Notes: generated by a model not told the origin, from the sequence alone. A stretch of 64,000 bases of DNA from Burkholderiales bacterium Ga0077543 (GCA_001464055.1 LNET01000055.1:1-64000); one strand, 5' to 3'. Shown: positions 48,368 to 58,117, counted from the stretch's first letter. Numbers and translations: made by a program.

Positions 48368-51027
48368 ATGCCTCCTGCAACCCCGCCCGGCGGCACGGCA
48401 ACCGGGTCGGTGGCTGCGCTGCGCGCGCAGTTCCGAAGCGGCAAGGCGGAGTTGCTGGCCCAGTTCAACGCCAGCCGGCCGAGTTCAGCCGCCGTCACGC
48501 GCCTGTTGCGGGGCTTGATGCGCCACGTCGACGCCACTCTGGCAGAAGCCTGGGCCGATGCGATGATGCCGGCCGAGGCCACGCTGGTAGCCGCGGGCGG
48601 TTACGGCCGGGGCGAGCTCTTCCCGCATTCGGACATCGACGTGCTGGTGCTGCTGCCCAACGACGTCAAGCATGTGGCGCAACCACGCGGTGACCGCAGC
48701 GCCCCGGGCACGCCGGGCGAAGCCCTGCGCCTGGCGATCGAGCGCTTCGTCACTGCCTGCTGGGATATCGGGCTGGAGATCGGCTCCTCGGTGCGCAGCG
48801 TCGAAGAATGCCTGGAAGAAGCGCGCCGCGACGTCACCGTGCAGACGGCCTTGCTCGAGTCGCGGCGCGTGTGTGGCTCGCAACGGTTGTTCAAGCAGTT
48901 ACAGGACACCCAGGCCCAGGCCATGGACCCGCGCGCCTTCCTGCGCGCCAAGACCCTGGAGATGCAGCAGCGTCACACCAAGTACGAGGGCACGCCGTAC
49001 GCGCTGGAACCGAACTGCAAGGAAAGCCCTGGCGGGCTCCGTGACCTGCAGGTCGTGATCTGGGTCGCGCGCGCGGCCGGCCTCGGACGCACCTGGACAG
49101 AACTGGCTGCAAAAGGCCTGATCACGAAGTTCGAAGCCAGCCAGCTGAGCAAGCACGAGTGCACGCTCAAGCTCATCCGGGCCCGGCTGCATGCCGTGGC
49201 AGGCAGGCGCGAGGACCGCCTGGTCTTCGACCTGCAGACTGCCGTGGCCGAGAGCTTCGGCTACAAGGCCACGAAGGAACAGCGCAGCAGCGAAGTGCTG
49301 ATGCACCGCTACTACTGGGCGGCCAAGGCGGTGACGCAGCTCAACCAGATCCTGATGCTGAACATCGAGGAGCGCGTCACCGACAGCGAAACCCTGCCGA
49401 TGCGCCCGATCACCGCGCGCTTCCTGGACCGCGCGGGCATGCTCGAAGTGGTCAGCGACGACCTTTACCTGACGAACCCGCACGCCATCCTGGAAACCTT
49501 CCTGGTCTACCAGCAGACGCCAGGTCTGTCCGGACTGTCGGCGCGCACGCTGCGGGCGCTTTACAACGCGCGCAACGTGATGGGCGCCGACTTCCGCAAG
49601 GACCCCATCAACCGCGAACTGTTCCTGGACATCCTGCGCCAGAAGTCAGGCACCACGCACGTGATGCGGTTGATGAACCAGACCAGCGTTCTGGGCCGGT
49701 ACCTGTGGGTGTTCCGCCGCATCGTCGGGCGCATGCAGCACGACCTGTTCCACGTGTACACGGTCGACCAGCACATCCTGATGGTGGTGCGCAACATGCG
49801 CCGCTTCTTCATTCCGGAGCATGCGCACGAATACCCGTTCTGCAGCCAGCTCGCGGCGCAATGGGACGCGCCATGGTTGCTGTACGTGGCCGCCATCTTC
49901 CACGACGTCGCCAAGGGCCGCGGCGGCGACCATTCCGAGCTGGGGGCCGTGGACGCGCGGCGCTTCTGCCGCGACCACGGCCTGTCGCGCGAAGACACGG
50001 CGCTCATCGAATTCCTGGTGCTGCAGCACCTGACGATGAGCCGCATCGCGCAGAAGGAAGACCTGTCCGACCCGGAAGTCATCCAACGCTTTGCCGAACT
50101 GGTGGGCACGCCGCGCCGGCTGACCGCGCTGTACCTGCTGACGGTGGCCGACATCCGGCCTGGAAGGGCAAGCTGCTGGAAGACCTGTACCGCTACACCC
50201 TGCGCGCGCTGGGTGGCGCGCAGCCGAATCTGGACGCAGAGATCGAGGCGCGCAAGCAGGAAGCGCGGCAGAACCTGGCCCTGCATTCGGCGCTGCCCGG
50301 CACCGAAGAGCCGCTGTGGAAGACGCTGGAAGTCAGCTACTTCGCGCGCCACGACGCCGCCGAGATCGCCTGGCACGCCCGTTCGCTGTGGCGGCACGTG
50401 CAGGCCCAGGTGCCGATCGTGCGCGCCCGACCGTCGTCAGTGGGCGACGGGCTGCAGGTGCTGGTCTATGCGCCTGACCGACCCGACCTGTTCGCGCGCA
50501 TCTGCGGCTACTTCGACAATGCCGGTTTCAGCATCCAGGACGCCAAGATCCACACCACGCGCGCCGGTTACGCGCTGGACACCTTCCAGGTCGTGAGCCT
50601 GGTCGGCGGCGCCCTGGCCGATGCCGCGCACGAGCACGACGTGCCTTACCGCGACCTGATCTCGCTGGTCGAGACCCAGGCCACGCTGGCCCTGGCCAGC
50701 AGCGGCCCGCTGCCCGAACCGCAGCGTCGCCGTGTCTCGCGCCGCGTGAAGAGTTTCCCCGTGACCCCACGCGTGTCGCTCAGCCCCGACGAACGTGCCC
50801 AGCGCTGGCTGCTCACGGTGTCGGCCAGCGACCGGTCGGGCCTGCTTTACGACGTGGCGCGCGTGCTCGCCCGCTATCAGGTCAACCTGCAACTGGCCAA
50901 GGTCAGCACGCTGGGCGAACGGGTCGAAGACACTTTCCTGGTGGACGGCGCTGCCCTGCAGCAGAGCAAGGCGCAACTGCGCATCGAGAGCGAGCTGCTC
51001 GATGCCGTCGCTTCGCCTGCCAACTGA
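48368..51027 (+). pseudogene. glnD: [Protein-PII] uridylyltransferase GlnD, interrupted by a frameshifting deletion near 50157
   Basis: The two halves of GlnD lie in different frames. The first half reads MPPATPPGG..., nucleotidyltransferase [15 protein letters not shown] (D89/D91), the PII-UTase region, the HD phosphohydrolase [16 protein letters not shown] (about residue 510) and then YLLTVADIR. After ATCCG at 50153-50157 the frame changes, and [18 protein letters not shown] (from 50164) continues +1-like through two ACT domains to the stop at 51027. Family members have GTSPKVWNA between ADIR and WKGK; those codons plus one base (25 nt) are missing. In the first frame translation would end at 50596 after a non-homologous tail. 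Restoring 25 nt gives 894 residues, the normal length. Either a recent knockout or a sequence error; loss would disconnect nitrogen sensing. Confidence 0.85.
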
Positions 51028-51041
51028 AGGGGCCCAAGACC

Positions 51042-52115
51042 ATGGCCATGCGCATCATCACCGCCGTCGAGGCGGTCGCCCGGCTGGCGCAGTTCGACAC
51101 CGTGATCGACGCCCGCAGCGAAAGCGAGTTCGCCGAAGACCATCTGCCCGGCGCCGTCAACTGGCCGACGCTGAACGATGCCGAGCGCGCGCTGGTGGGC
51201 ACCGAATACAAGCAGGTTTCAGCGTTCGACGCGCGCAAGCATGGCGCCGTGCTGGCCGCACGCAATATCGCCAGCCACATCGAACGCGAAGCACAGCAGC
51301 GCCCGCAGAGCTGGAAGCCTTTGGTGTACTGCTGGCGCGGCGGGCAACGTTCAGGCTCTCTGGGCACGGTGCTGGGCGCCATCGGTTTCACGGTGCAGGT
51401 GATGGAAGGCGGTTACCGGGAATTCCGCCGCGTCGTACTCGCTGAACTGCAGACCCTGCCGGAACAGCTGCAGTTCCACGTGCTCGGCGGCCGCACCGGT
51501 TCGGCCAAGAGCCGCTTGTTGCAGGCACTGCAACATGAAGGCGCGCAGGTGCTGGACCTGGAAGCACTGGCCGCCCACCGCGGCTCGGTGCTGGGCCCAT
51601 TGCCCGGGCAGCCGCAACCCAGCCAGAAAAGCTTCGAGACGGCAGTGTGGCAGGCTTTGCGTGGCTTCGACACCGAACGCCCTGTGTTCGCCGAAAGCGA
51701 AAGCCGCACCATCGGCCGCCTGCGCGTGCCCGAATCGCTGCTCGAAAGGCTGCGCGCTTCGGCCTGCACCGCGGTGCAGATGCCGGTGGCGTCGCGCGTG
51801 GCCTTCCTGCTCGAGGACTATGCCCACTTCCTGGGCGACCCGGACATCTTCTGCAGCCGCCTGGACGTGTTGCGACCGGTGCAGGGAAATACCGTCATCG
51901 AAAGCTGGCAAGAGCGCGCCCGCGCCGGCCATTGGGCCGAAGTGGTGCAGGAACTGCTGGTGCAGCACTACGACCCTGTCTACGACCGGTCGACGGCACG
52001 CAACTACCAGCAGTTCGGCCAGACCGGGCCTCTGGTCCTGCCCGACGGCGACCCCGACACCCTGGCCGCCGCAGCCCGTCGATTGATGACCAGCTGCACC
52101 CAGGCCCTCGCATGA
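51042..52115 (+). CDS. mnmH: tRNA 2-selenouridine/geranyl-2-thiouridine synthase MnmH (SelU)
   Basis: A 357-residue protein. The N-terminal rhodanese domain carries active C97 in VYCWRGGQRSGSL. The C-terminal P-loop domain has GGRTGSAKS at 149-157, a Walker A in which the residue before Lys is Ala instead of the usual Gly. It replaces sulfur by selenium (or geranylates) in the wobble base of certain tRNAs. No selD gene is nearby. It starts 14 nt after the glnD stop, and its own stop overlaps the DUF2189 start. Confidence 0.9.
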   Translation: MAMRIITAVEAVARLAQFDTVIDARSESEFAEDHLPGAVNWPTLNDAERALVGTEYKQVSAFDARKHGAVLAARNIASHIEREAQQRPQSWKPLVYCWRGGQRSGSLGTVLGAIGFTVQVMEGGYREFRRVVLAELQTLPEQLQFHVLGGRTGSAKSRLLQALQHEGAQVLDLEALAAHRGSVLGPLPGQPQPSQKSFETAVWQALRGFDTERPVFAESESRTIGRLRVPESLLERLRASACTAVQMPVASRVAFLLEDYAHFLGDPDIFCSRLDVLRPVQGNTVIESWQERARAGHWAEVVQELLVQHYDPVYDRSTARNYQQFGQTGPLVLPDGDPDTLAAAARRLMTSCTQALA

Positions 52116-52873
52116 ACGGCAGAGCACCGCCGACGGCCGCTCCCCCGAACGTGCGCAGCGTCGGCTTTGACCGCCCCCTGGCCTGGCTGCGGCTGGGCTG
52201 GGCCGACCTCTGGCGCCATCCGCTGCCGGGCCTGCTGCATGGCCTGACGGCCATGCTGTTCGGCTGGTTCATGCTGGCCTGGGCGCACGAAGACTTCTGG
52301 ATCCTGGCAGGTTCCTTCAGCGGCTTTCTCATCGTCGCGCCGATCGTGGCCACCGGCCTGTATGCGGTCAGCCGCGGGCTGGAAACAGGCCAGCGCCTGC
52401 GCCTGGCCGACCTGCTGGACGTCTGGCGATCGCAAGACCCTCGGCTGATGCATTTCGGTCTGCTCCTGGGCCTGGCCGGCACGGGCTGGGTGATGACCTC
52501 GGCGGCGATGGTCACGAGCTTTGCCGACCTGCCCATCGTCCGCCCCATCGACTTCCTGCGCCACGTGGTGCTGCACGAGACGAGCTGGGTGTTCGAAGCC
52601 TGGCTGATGCTGGGCGGCGTGCTGGCAGCACCGGTGTTCGCGTCGAGCGTGGTCGCCATCCCGCTGCTGCTGGACCGGCCGGTCGATGTGCTGGGTGCGG
52701 TGCTGACGAGCTGGAAGGCTGTGGCGGCCTCGCCCGGGCCGCTGGCCTTTTGGGCGGCCTTGTTGTGGGTCATTACCGGGCTGGGCATGGTCACCGGCCT
52801 GCTCGGCCTGATCGTGGTGGTGCCCTGGCTGGCCCATGCCAGCTGGCACGCCTACCGCGAACTGGTCGAGTGA
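52112..52873 (+). CDS. DUF2189 family membrane protein
   Basis: A 253-residue protein with about six hydrophobic segments: LLHGLTAMLFGWFMLAW, FLIVAPIVATGLYAVSRGLE, FGLLLGLAGTGWVMTSAAMV, LGGVLAAPVFASSVVAIPLLLD and LLWVITGLGMVTGLLGLIVVVPWLAHASWHAYREL. This matches DUF2189, a cytochrome-c-oxidase-subunit-I-like uncharacterised family. The start overlaps the mnmH stop (ATGA); the stop shares a base with the DUF2788 start (TGATG). The function is unknown. Confidence 0.85.
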   Translation: MNGRAPPTAAPPNVRSVGFDRPLAWLRLGWADLWRHPLPGLLHGLTAMLFGWFMLAWAHEDFWILAGSFSGFLIVAPIVATGLYAVSRGLETGQRLRLADLLDVWRSQDPRLMHFGLLLGLAGTGWVMTSAAMVTSFADLPIVRPIDFLRHVVLHETSWVFEAWLMLGGVLAAPVFASSVVAIPLLLDRPVDVLGAVLTSWKAVAASPGPLAFWAALLWVITGLGMVTGLLGLIVVVPWLAHASWHAYRELVE

Positions 52874-53091
52874 TGTTCGGCTACACCGAAGAGCAGATCG
52901 CGAATTTCGGCCTGACGTTCGGCGTCAGCGCCTTCATGCTCTACATGGCGTTCATCATCTGGCGCCTGGCGCGGGACACCAAGGCAGGCAAGCTGGGTAC
53001 CTTCGTGCTCTTCCTGGCACTGGGCTTCGGCATGCTGGGCTTCGTGGCCAAGGCCATCATCAAGGCCGTGATCGGCGAAGCGGCGGAATAA
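52873..53091 (+). CDS. DUF2788 family small membrane protein
   Basis: A 72-residue protein with two hydrophobic helices (FGLTFGVSAFMLYMAFIIWRLA and GTFVLFLALGFGMLGFVAKAII) separated by a basic loop RDTKAGK, matching DUF2788. The function is unknown. It is translationally coupled to the DUF2189 gene and is followed by a strong stem-loop shared with the convergent phaB. Confidence 0.85.
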   Translation: MFGYTEEQIANFGLTFGVSAFMLYMAFIIWRLARDTKAGKLGTFVLFLALGFGMLGFVAKAIIKAVIGEAAE

Positions 53092-53093
53092 AG

Positions 53094-53130
53094 AAACGCC
53101 GCCCAGGGATGGCTGCCCTGGACGGCGTTT
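53094..53130. terminator. Bidirectional intrinsic terminator between DUF2788 and phaB
   Basis: A 15-bp stem (53094-53108 with 53116-53130, one C-A mismatch) with a 7-nt loop. AAACGCC at one end pairs with GGCGTTT at the other, providing short A/T flanks in both directions. Confidence 0.75.
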
Positions 53131-53154
53131 CAGGTCGAACGCGCGAAAAACGCG

Positions 53155-53892
53155 TCAGCCCATGTGCATGCCGCCGTTGCAGCTGAAGTCGGCACCCGTC
53201 GAAAAGCCCGAGTCTTCGCTGGCCAGCCAAGCCACGATGGAGCCGATTTCCTCGGGCGTGCCCAAGCGCTTGACCGGGATGGTGGCAACGATCTTCTCCA
53301 GCACTTCAGGCTTGATCGCGCGCACCATGTCGGTGCCGATGTACCCCGGGCTGACGGTATTCACGGTGACACCCTTGCTGGCCACTTCCTGGGCCAGGGC
53401 CATCGTGAAACCGTGCATGCCGGCCTTGGCAGCCGAGTAGTTGGTCTGTCCGGCCTGACCCTTTTCACCGTTGACCGAACTGATCTGGATGATGCGGCCC
53501 CAGCCCTTTTCCACCATGCCCGGCACCACCTGCTTGGTGACGTTGAACATGCTGTTCAGGTTCGTGTCGATGACGGCTTTCCAGTCCTCGGGCGTCATCT
53601 TCAGGAACATGCGGTCCTTGGTGATGCCGGCGTTGTTCACCAGCACGTCGATCGCGCCATGTTCGGCATTGGCCTTGGTGAAGGCGTCGACCGTGCTCTG
53701 CCAGTCGGCGACATTGCCGACGCTGGCGTAGAAGGTGTAGCCCAGGGCTTTCTGCTCGTCGAGCCACTTGTTGAAGTCGCGGCTGGGGCCGCAGCCCGCA
53801 ATGACCTTGAAGCCTTCCTTGTGCAGGCGCTGGCAAATGGCGGTTCCGATGCCACCCATGCCGCCGGTGACGTATGCGACTTTCTGAGCCAT
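53155..53892 (-). CDS. phaB: Acetoacetyl-CoA reductase PhaB
   Basis: A 245-residue short-chain dehydrogenase: NADPH motif GGMGGIG (10-16), NNAG, catalytic Ser in QISSVNG and YxxxK in NYSAAKAG, and the PhaB-typical GQTNYSAAKAGMHGFTMALAQE and the C-terminal GADFSCNGGMHMG. It makes (R)-3-hydroxybutyryl-CoA for polyhydroxybutyrate. The chosen ATG has AAGGAG 8 nt upstream; an upstream in-frame start is weaker. It is the third gene of phaC-phaA-phaB; phaR does not follow. Confidence 0.96.
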   Translation of the reverse strand: MAQKVAYVTGGMGGIGTAICQRLHKEGFKVIAGCGPSRDFNKWLDEQKALGYTFYASVGNVADWQSTVDAFTKANAEHGAIDVLVNNAGITKDRMFLKMTPEDWKAVIDTNLNSMFNVTKQVVPGMVEKGWGRIIQISSVNGEKGQAGQTNYSAAKAGMHGFTMALAQEVASKGVTVNTVSPGYIGTDMVRAIKPEVLEKIVATIPVKRLGTPEEIGSIVAWLASEDSGFSTGADFSCNGGMHMG

Positions 53893-53926
53893 GTTCTTGA
53901 ACTCCTTGATGTTGGATTGGTGATTC

Positions 53927-55108
53927 TCAGCGTTCAACGGTCAGGGCGACACCCATGCCACCCCCTATGCAGAGACTGGCAATGCCCTTCTTCGCGTCAC
54001 GGCGCACCATCTCGTGCAGCAGCGTCACCAGGATGCGGCAGCCGCTGGCGCCAATCGGGTGGCCGATGGCAATGGCACCGCCGTTGACGTTGACCTTGCT
54101 CGTGTCCCAGCCCATTTCCTGATGCACGGCGCAGGCCTGGGCCGCGAAGGCTTCGTTGATTTCCAGCAGGTCCAAGTCCTGCGGCTTCCAGCCGGCGCGC
54201 TCCAGCGCGCGGCGCGCCGCCGGCACGGGGCCCATGCCCATGATCTTCGGGTCCAGGCCGGCGCTGGCATAGCTGGCAATGCGCGCCAGCGGTGTCAGGC
54301 CCAGGGCCTTCGCTTTGGCGGCCGACATCACCACCACGCCGGCCGCACCGTCGTTCAGGCCGCTGGCATTGCCCGCGGTCACGCTGCCGGTCTTGTCGAA
54401 GGCCGGGCGCAGGCCGGCCAGGGCCTCGGCGCTGGTCTTCTTGTTGATGTACTCGTCGGCCGCGAAGACGACCGGGTCGCCCTTCTTCTGCGGAATGCTG
54501 ACCGGCACGATCTCGTCCTTGAAGCGGCCGGCTTCCTGGGCGGCGGCGGCCTTCATCTGGCTGGCCAGGGCCAGGGTGTCCTGGGCCTCGCGGCTGATGC
54601 CGTACTGGCGCGCCACGTTTTCCGCCGTGGTGCCCATGTGGTACTGGTTGTAGACGTCCCACAGGCCGTCGGTGATCATGCTGTCGACCATCTTCCAGTC
54701 GCCCATGCGCTGGCCGTCACGCGAGTTCATCAGCACGTGGGGCGACAGGCTCATGCTCTCCTGCCCGCCAGCGATGACGATCTCGCTGTCGCCGTCGCGG
54801 ATGGCCTGCGCCGCCAGCATCACCGCCTTCAAGCCCGAGCCGCAGACCTTGTTGATGGTCATCGCCGGCACGGTGTCGGGAAAACCGGCCTTGATGACGG
54901 CCTGGCGCGCGGGGTTCTGGCCGACGCCGGCGGTCAGCACCTGGCCCAGGATGACCTCGCCGATCTGCCCGGCTTCGAGCCGGGCGCGTTCCAGCAGCGC
55001 CTTCAGCACGGTGGCTCCGAGTTCGGAAGCCGGCGTCTTGGCCAGGGTACCGCCGAACTTGCCCACCCCGGTGCGGGCAGCGGCGACGATGACGATTTCG
55101 GTGCTCAT
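53927..55108 (-). CDS. phaA: Acetyl-CoA C-acetyltransferase (beta-ketothiolase) PhaA
   Basis: A 393-residue thiolase with nucleophile C89 ([11 protein letters not shown]), H350 (GHPIGASG) and C380 (LCIGGGMG). It condenses two acetyl-CoA to acetoacetyl-CoA for PHB. It is preceded by CAGGAG and by a 98-nt phaC-phaA gap that contains a hairpin. It precedes phaB by 34 nt. Confidence 0.96.
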   Translation of the reverse strand: MSTEIVIVAAARTGVGKFGGTLAKTPASELGATVLKALLERARLEAGQIGEVILGQVLTAGVGQNPARQAVIKAGFPDTVPAMTINKVCGSGLKAVMLAAQAIRDGDSEIVIAGGQESMSLSPHVLMNSRDGQRMGDWKMVDSMITDGLWDVYNQYHMGTTAENVARQYGISREAQDTLALASQMKAAAAQEAGRFKDEIVPVSIPQKKGDPVVFAADEYINKKTSAEALAGLRPAFDKTGSVTAGNASGLNDGAAGVVVMSAAKAKALGLTPLARIASYASAGLDPKIMGMGPVPAARRALERAGWKPQDLDLLEINEAFAAQACAVHQEMGWDTSKVNVNGGAIAIGHPIGASGCRILVTLLHEMVRRDAKKGIASLCIGGGMGVALTVER

Positions 55109-55153
55109 GGGACTCTCCTGAAAAAGGACATGCTGCTCAAAAGGGAGACAAGA

Positions 55154-55197
55154 CCCAGCTTACCGCCGCGGAGGGTAGCGAGCGCCGGCGAGCTGGG
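55154..55197 (-). other. Intercistronic hairpin between phaC and phaA
   Basis: CCCAGCT (55154-55160) pairs with AGCTGGG (55191-55197), with nested CGCCG (55164-55168) and CGGCG (55186-55190). There is no T-run, so it is more likely an mRNA stabiliser or attenuator within the pha operon than a full terminator. Confidence 0.45.
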
Positions 55198-55207
55198 GCG
55201 CTTCATT

Positions 55208-56953
55208 TCATGCCTTGACTTTGACGTAGCGGCCGGGGGCGGGTTCGATGGCCTTGAATTGGCGGTTTCCCGGGGTCTTCGGCGCGGGCACCAGCTTGCC
55301 GCCGTAGGGCTTGAGCCAGTCGGTCCACTGTGGCCACCAGCTGCCGGGCACTTCGGTGGCGGTGTCGAACCACTCTTCGGCACTGACAGGCAGCTTGTCG
55401 TTGACCCAGTGGCTGCGCTTGACCTTGGCCGGCGGGTTGATGACGCCGGCAATGTGGCCGGAAGCCCCCAGCACGAATTTCACCTTCGGCACGCGTGCGC
55501 TGCCCCTGAGCAGGGGCACCGATGCGTAGGCGGCCGTCCAGGGCACGATGTGGTCCTCGCGCGACCCGTAGATGAACACCGGCGCCTTGATCTGCCCGAG
55601 GTCGACCTTTTCGCCGCAGACCGTCAGCGCGCCCGGCTTCTTCAGTTCGTTCTGCAGGTAGGTGTGGCGCAGGTACCAGCAGTACATGGGCCCGGGCAGG
55701 TTGGTGCTGTCGCCGTTCCAGTACAGCAGGTCGAAGGGCGGCGGGCTTTCGCCCTTGAGATAGTTCGCCACCACGTAGTTCCAGACCAGGTCGTTCGGAC
55801 GCAGGAAGCTGAAGGTGGTGGCCAGCTCCTGGCCTTTCAGCAGGCCGGGGCCGCCTGGCGCCTGGTTGCCCAGCGTCATCTCGCGCAGCTTGACCATCTG
55901 CTCGTCGATGAAGATGTCCAGGATGCCGGTGCTTTCGAAGTCGAGCAGGGTGGTCAGCAGCGTCAGGCTGTGGGCTGGCTGTTCGCCGCGCGCGGCCAGC
56001 ACGGCCAGCGCCGTCGACAGCAGGGTGCCGCCGACACAGAAGCCCAGCATGTTGATCTGATCCAGGCCGGTGATGGCCTGCACCGCGGCAATGGCGGCCA
56101 GCGGACCCTGCTCGATGTAGTCGTCCCAGCCCATGGCCTTGAGCGACTCGTCGGGGTTGCGCCAGCTGATGACGAAGGTGCGGTGGCCCTGTGCCACGGT
56201 GTGGCGGATGACCGAGTTCTCGGGCTGCAGGTCGAGGATGTAGAACTTGTTGATGCAGGGCGGCACGAACAGCATCGGCCGCTCGAAGACCTTGGCCGTG
56301 AGCGGCTTGTATTCGATGAGCTGCATCAGCGCGTTCTCGAACACCACCGTGCCCTCGGTGGTGGCGACGTTGCGGCCGACCTCGAACACGGTCTCGTCGG
56401 TCTGCGAGACATGGCCTTTCTTCAGGTCTTCCAGCAGGTGCTGCATGCCGTGGGCGATGCTTTCACCCTTGGTCTGGATGGCCTTGTCCAGCGCTTCGGG
56501 GTTCAGCGCCAGGAAGTTGCTGGGGCTGGCGGCGTCCACCCACTGCTGCACGGCAAAGCGCACCCGCGCCTTGGTCTTGGCGTCGGCTTCCAGGCTGTCG
56601 GCCATCTGCATCAGGGTACGGGCGTTCAGCAGGTACATCTGGGCGGTGAAGGCCGCGGCAGGATTGCCCAGCCAGGCACTGGAGGCAAAGCGGCGGTCGC
56701 CCAGGGCCGGCGCCGGCGCCTTGGCATCTGACTGCAGTCGCTGCAGCGAGCTGTTCCACATCTCGGTGGCCTGCTGCAGGTAATCGGACTGCAGTCGGGC
56801 CAGGCTGGTCACGGGCAGACTGGCCATCGGCATGCTGCCGGTGGGCAGGGCAGCAGCGCCGGTCATCGCACGCCACATGTCCCCCATCGCTACCCCGAAT
56901 GCATCGGCCGGGTCGGACGCCATTTTCTTGCCCGGGTTAGGCTCTTGCTTCAT
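55208..56953 (-). CDS. phaC: Class I poly(R)-hydroxyalkanoate synthase PhaC
   Basis: A 581-residue class I synthase. The lipase-like box GFCVGG has nucleophile C306; D467 (GSREDHIVPW) and H500 (ASGHIAG) complete the triad; an N-terminal alpha-helical region and FVPPCINKFYILDLQPENS are typical. It polymerises 3-hydroxyacyl-CoA on granule surfaces. AGGAG precedes the ATG. First gene of phaCAB; the 147-bp divergent gap to the small membrane protein must hold its promoter. Confidence 0.97.
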   Translation of the reverse strand: MKQEPNPGKKMASDPADAFGVAMGDMWRAMTGAAALPTGSMPMASLPVTSLARLQSDYLQQATEMWNSSLQRLQSDAKAPAPALGDRRFASSAWLGNPAAAFTAQMYLLNARTLMQMADSLEADAKTKARVRFAVQQWVDAASPSNFLALNPEALDKAIQTKGESIAHGMQHLLEDLKKGHVSQTDETVFEVGRNVATTEGTVVFENALMQLIEYKPLTAKVFERPMLFVPPCINKFYILDLQPENSVIRHTVAQGHRTFVISWRNPDESLKAMGWDDYIEQGPLAAIAAVQAITGLDQINMLGFCVGGTLLSTALAVLAARGEQPAHSLTLLTTLLDFESTGILDIFIDEQMVKLREMTLGNQAPGGPGLLKGQELATTFSFLRPNDLVWNYVVANYLKGESPPPFDLLYWNGDSTNLPGPMYCWYLRHTYLQNELKKPGALTVCGEKVDLGQIKAPVFIYGSREDHIVPWTAAYASVPLLRGSARVPKVKFVLGASGHIAGVINPPAKVKRSHWVNDKLPVSAEEWFDTATEVPGSWWPQWTDWLKPYGGKLVPAPKTPGNRQFKAIEPAPGRYVKVKA

Positions 56954-57100
56954 GTGTGTCTCCTGAGGCTGTGCTGGGGTTCCAGGCCCGATCGTCGCCG
57001 GGTTCAGGGCAGTTGCCCGTGCGAGGTTGTACTTAGCCCGGCTTACCTTGCCATGACGCCGGCTTGGCGTCCTTCGAGAAAATCATACGTTGCCCACACC

Positions 57101-57403
57101 ATGTATCTGGTTGCCATCGGTTGGATCTACGTCGTGCTCATGATGGCCCTGGCCGAGGCCATGTCGCCCCAGGGCACGGTGCTGGGCGCGTTGATCACTT
57201 TCGTGTTCTACGGTCTGATTCCCATCAGCATCATCGTCTACATCATGGGAACACCGGGCCGGCAACGCGCGCGGCGCAAGGCCGAAGCGGCCGAGCGGGA
57301 AGCGGCGATGGCCGCGGCCGGAACGGACGATTCAGCTGCGGCGCCAGATGGCAGCAGCCAGGCGCCCGCTGAGGCCGTCGCGCCTGAAGGAAAAAAAGTC
57401 TGA
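57101..57403 (+). CDS. Small conserved membrane protein of unknown function
   Basis: A 100-residue protein: two hydrophobic helices (MYLVAIGWIYVVLMMALAEA and LGALITFVFYGLIPISIIVYIMG), then a basic segment RQRARRK and an Ala/Glu-rich hydrophilic tail. I know of no function. It is divergent from phaC. The last 72 nt are antisense to the conserved 3' end of pgeF. Confidence 0.78.
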   Translation: MYLVAIGWIYVVLMMALAEAMSPQGTVLGALITFVFYGLIPISIIVYIMGTPGRQRARRKAEAAEREAAMAAAGTDDSAAAPDGSSQAPAEAVAPEGKKV

Positions 57404-58117
57404 GGGCTCGGCAACGGTGCACCGGCCGGAACCGCTGATCGAAGCGGCCGGAACCCCTGCGGCCTGCAGGCGGGCCGCCGCCAGAGCCGGCAGATCGGCC
57501 AGCCAGCGCGCCGAACCGTCGGCACGCGGGCGGTAGGCGAACTCTGCAGGCTCGGCGTCTTCGGGGCTGCGGCCGAAACCGGCCAGCACGTCGGCACCGA
57601 CCTCGAAGGCCCGGGGTCCGATGCAGGGCCCCAGCCAGACCAACAAGTCCTTCGCCGCCACGTCGGCGCCCCGCTCCAGCGCCTGCAAGGTGGACTCGAG
57701 CACGCCGGCGGCCAGGCCGCGCCAGCCGGCATGGGCGGCGGCGACGGCGCTGCCGTCGCGCGCCACCAGCAGCACCGGCAGACAGTCGGCCACCAGCACG
57801 GTACAGGCCACGCCGATGTCGGAGGTCCAGGCACCGTCGGCAGGCGGCAGGTCGGCGCCTGGCGAATTGCGGTCCAGGCGCAGCACCGTGGTGCCATGCA
57901 CCTGGCGCAGCCAGACCGGCCGGGCCCCCAGCGCGCTGGCGAATCGAGCGCGGTTCGCGGCCACGTGTGCCGGGTCGTCGCCACAGGCCCCTCCCAGGTT
58001 CAGGCTGGCCCAGGGGCCCTGGCTCACGCCGCCCTGGCGCGTACTCATCGCGGCGCCGACGGCACGGGGCAAAGGTGCGGCCCAGTGGGGCTGCAACAGC
58101 GGTGGCAAGGCGTGCAC
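57332..58117 (-). CDS. pgeF: Peptidoglycan editing factor PgeF (YfiH / multicopper polyphenol oxidase family)
   Basis: A 261-residue DUF152/YfiH protein. Metal-site residues H74 (RQVHG), C112 (ADCLPVLL) and H129 (AAAHAGWRG) are conserved, with WLGPCIGP and the C-terminal FFSFRRDGLSGRLAA. Members act as purine nucleoside phosphorylase/laccase-like enzymes; PgeF removes misincorporated L-Ser muropeptide precursors. The C-terminus overlaps the small membrane protein gene by 72 nt in opposite orientation. It begins 14 nt after the maiA stop, so it may be in one transcript with it. Confidence 0.92.
   Translation of the reverse strand: MHALPPLLQPHWAAPLPRAVGAAMSTRQGGVSQGPWASLNLGGACGDDPAHVAANRARFASALGARPVWLRQVHGTTVLRLDRNSPGADLPPADGAWTSDIGVACTVLVADCLPVLLVARDGSAVAAAHAGWRGLAAGVLESTLQALERGADVAAKDLLVWLGPCIGPRAFEVGADVLAGFGRSPEDAEPAEFAYRPRADGSARWLADLPALAAARLQAAGVPAASISGSGRCTVAEPSDFFSFRRDGLSGRLAAAIWRRS

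Noticed and set aside
50150-50170. Programmed ribosomal frameshifting in glnD
   Set aside because: No slippery heptamer or pseudoknot is evident, and a block of conserved residues is missing, so deletion explains the data better.
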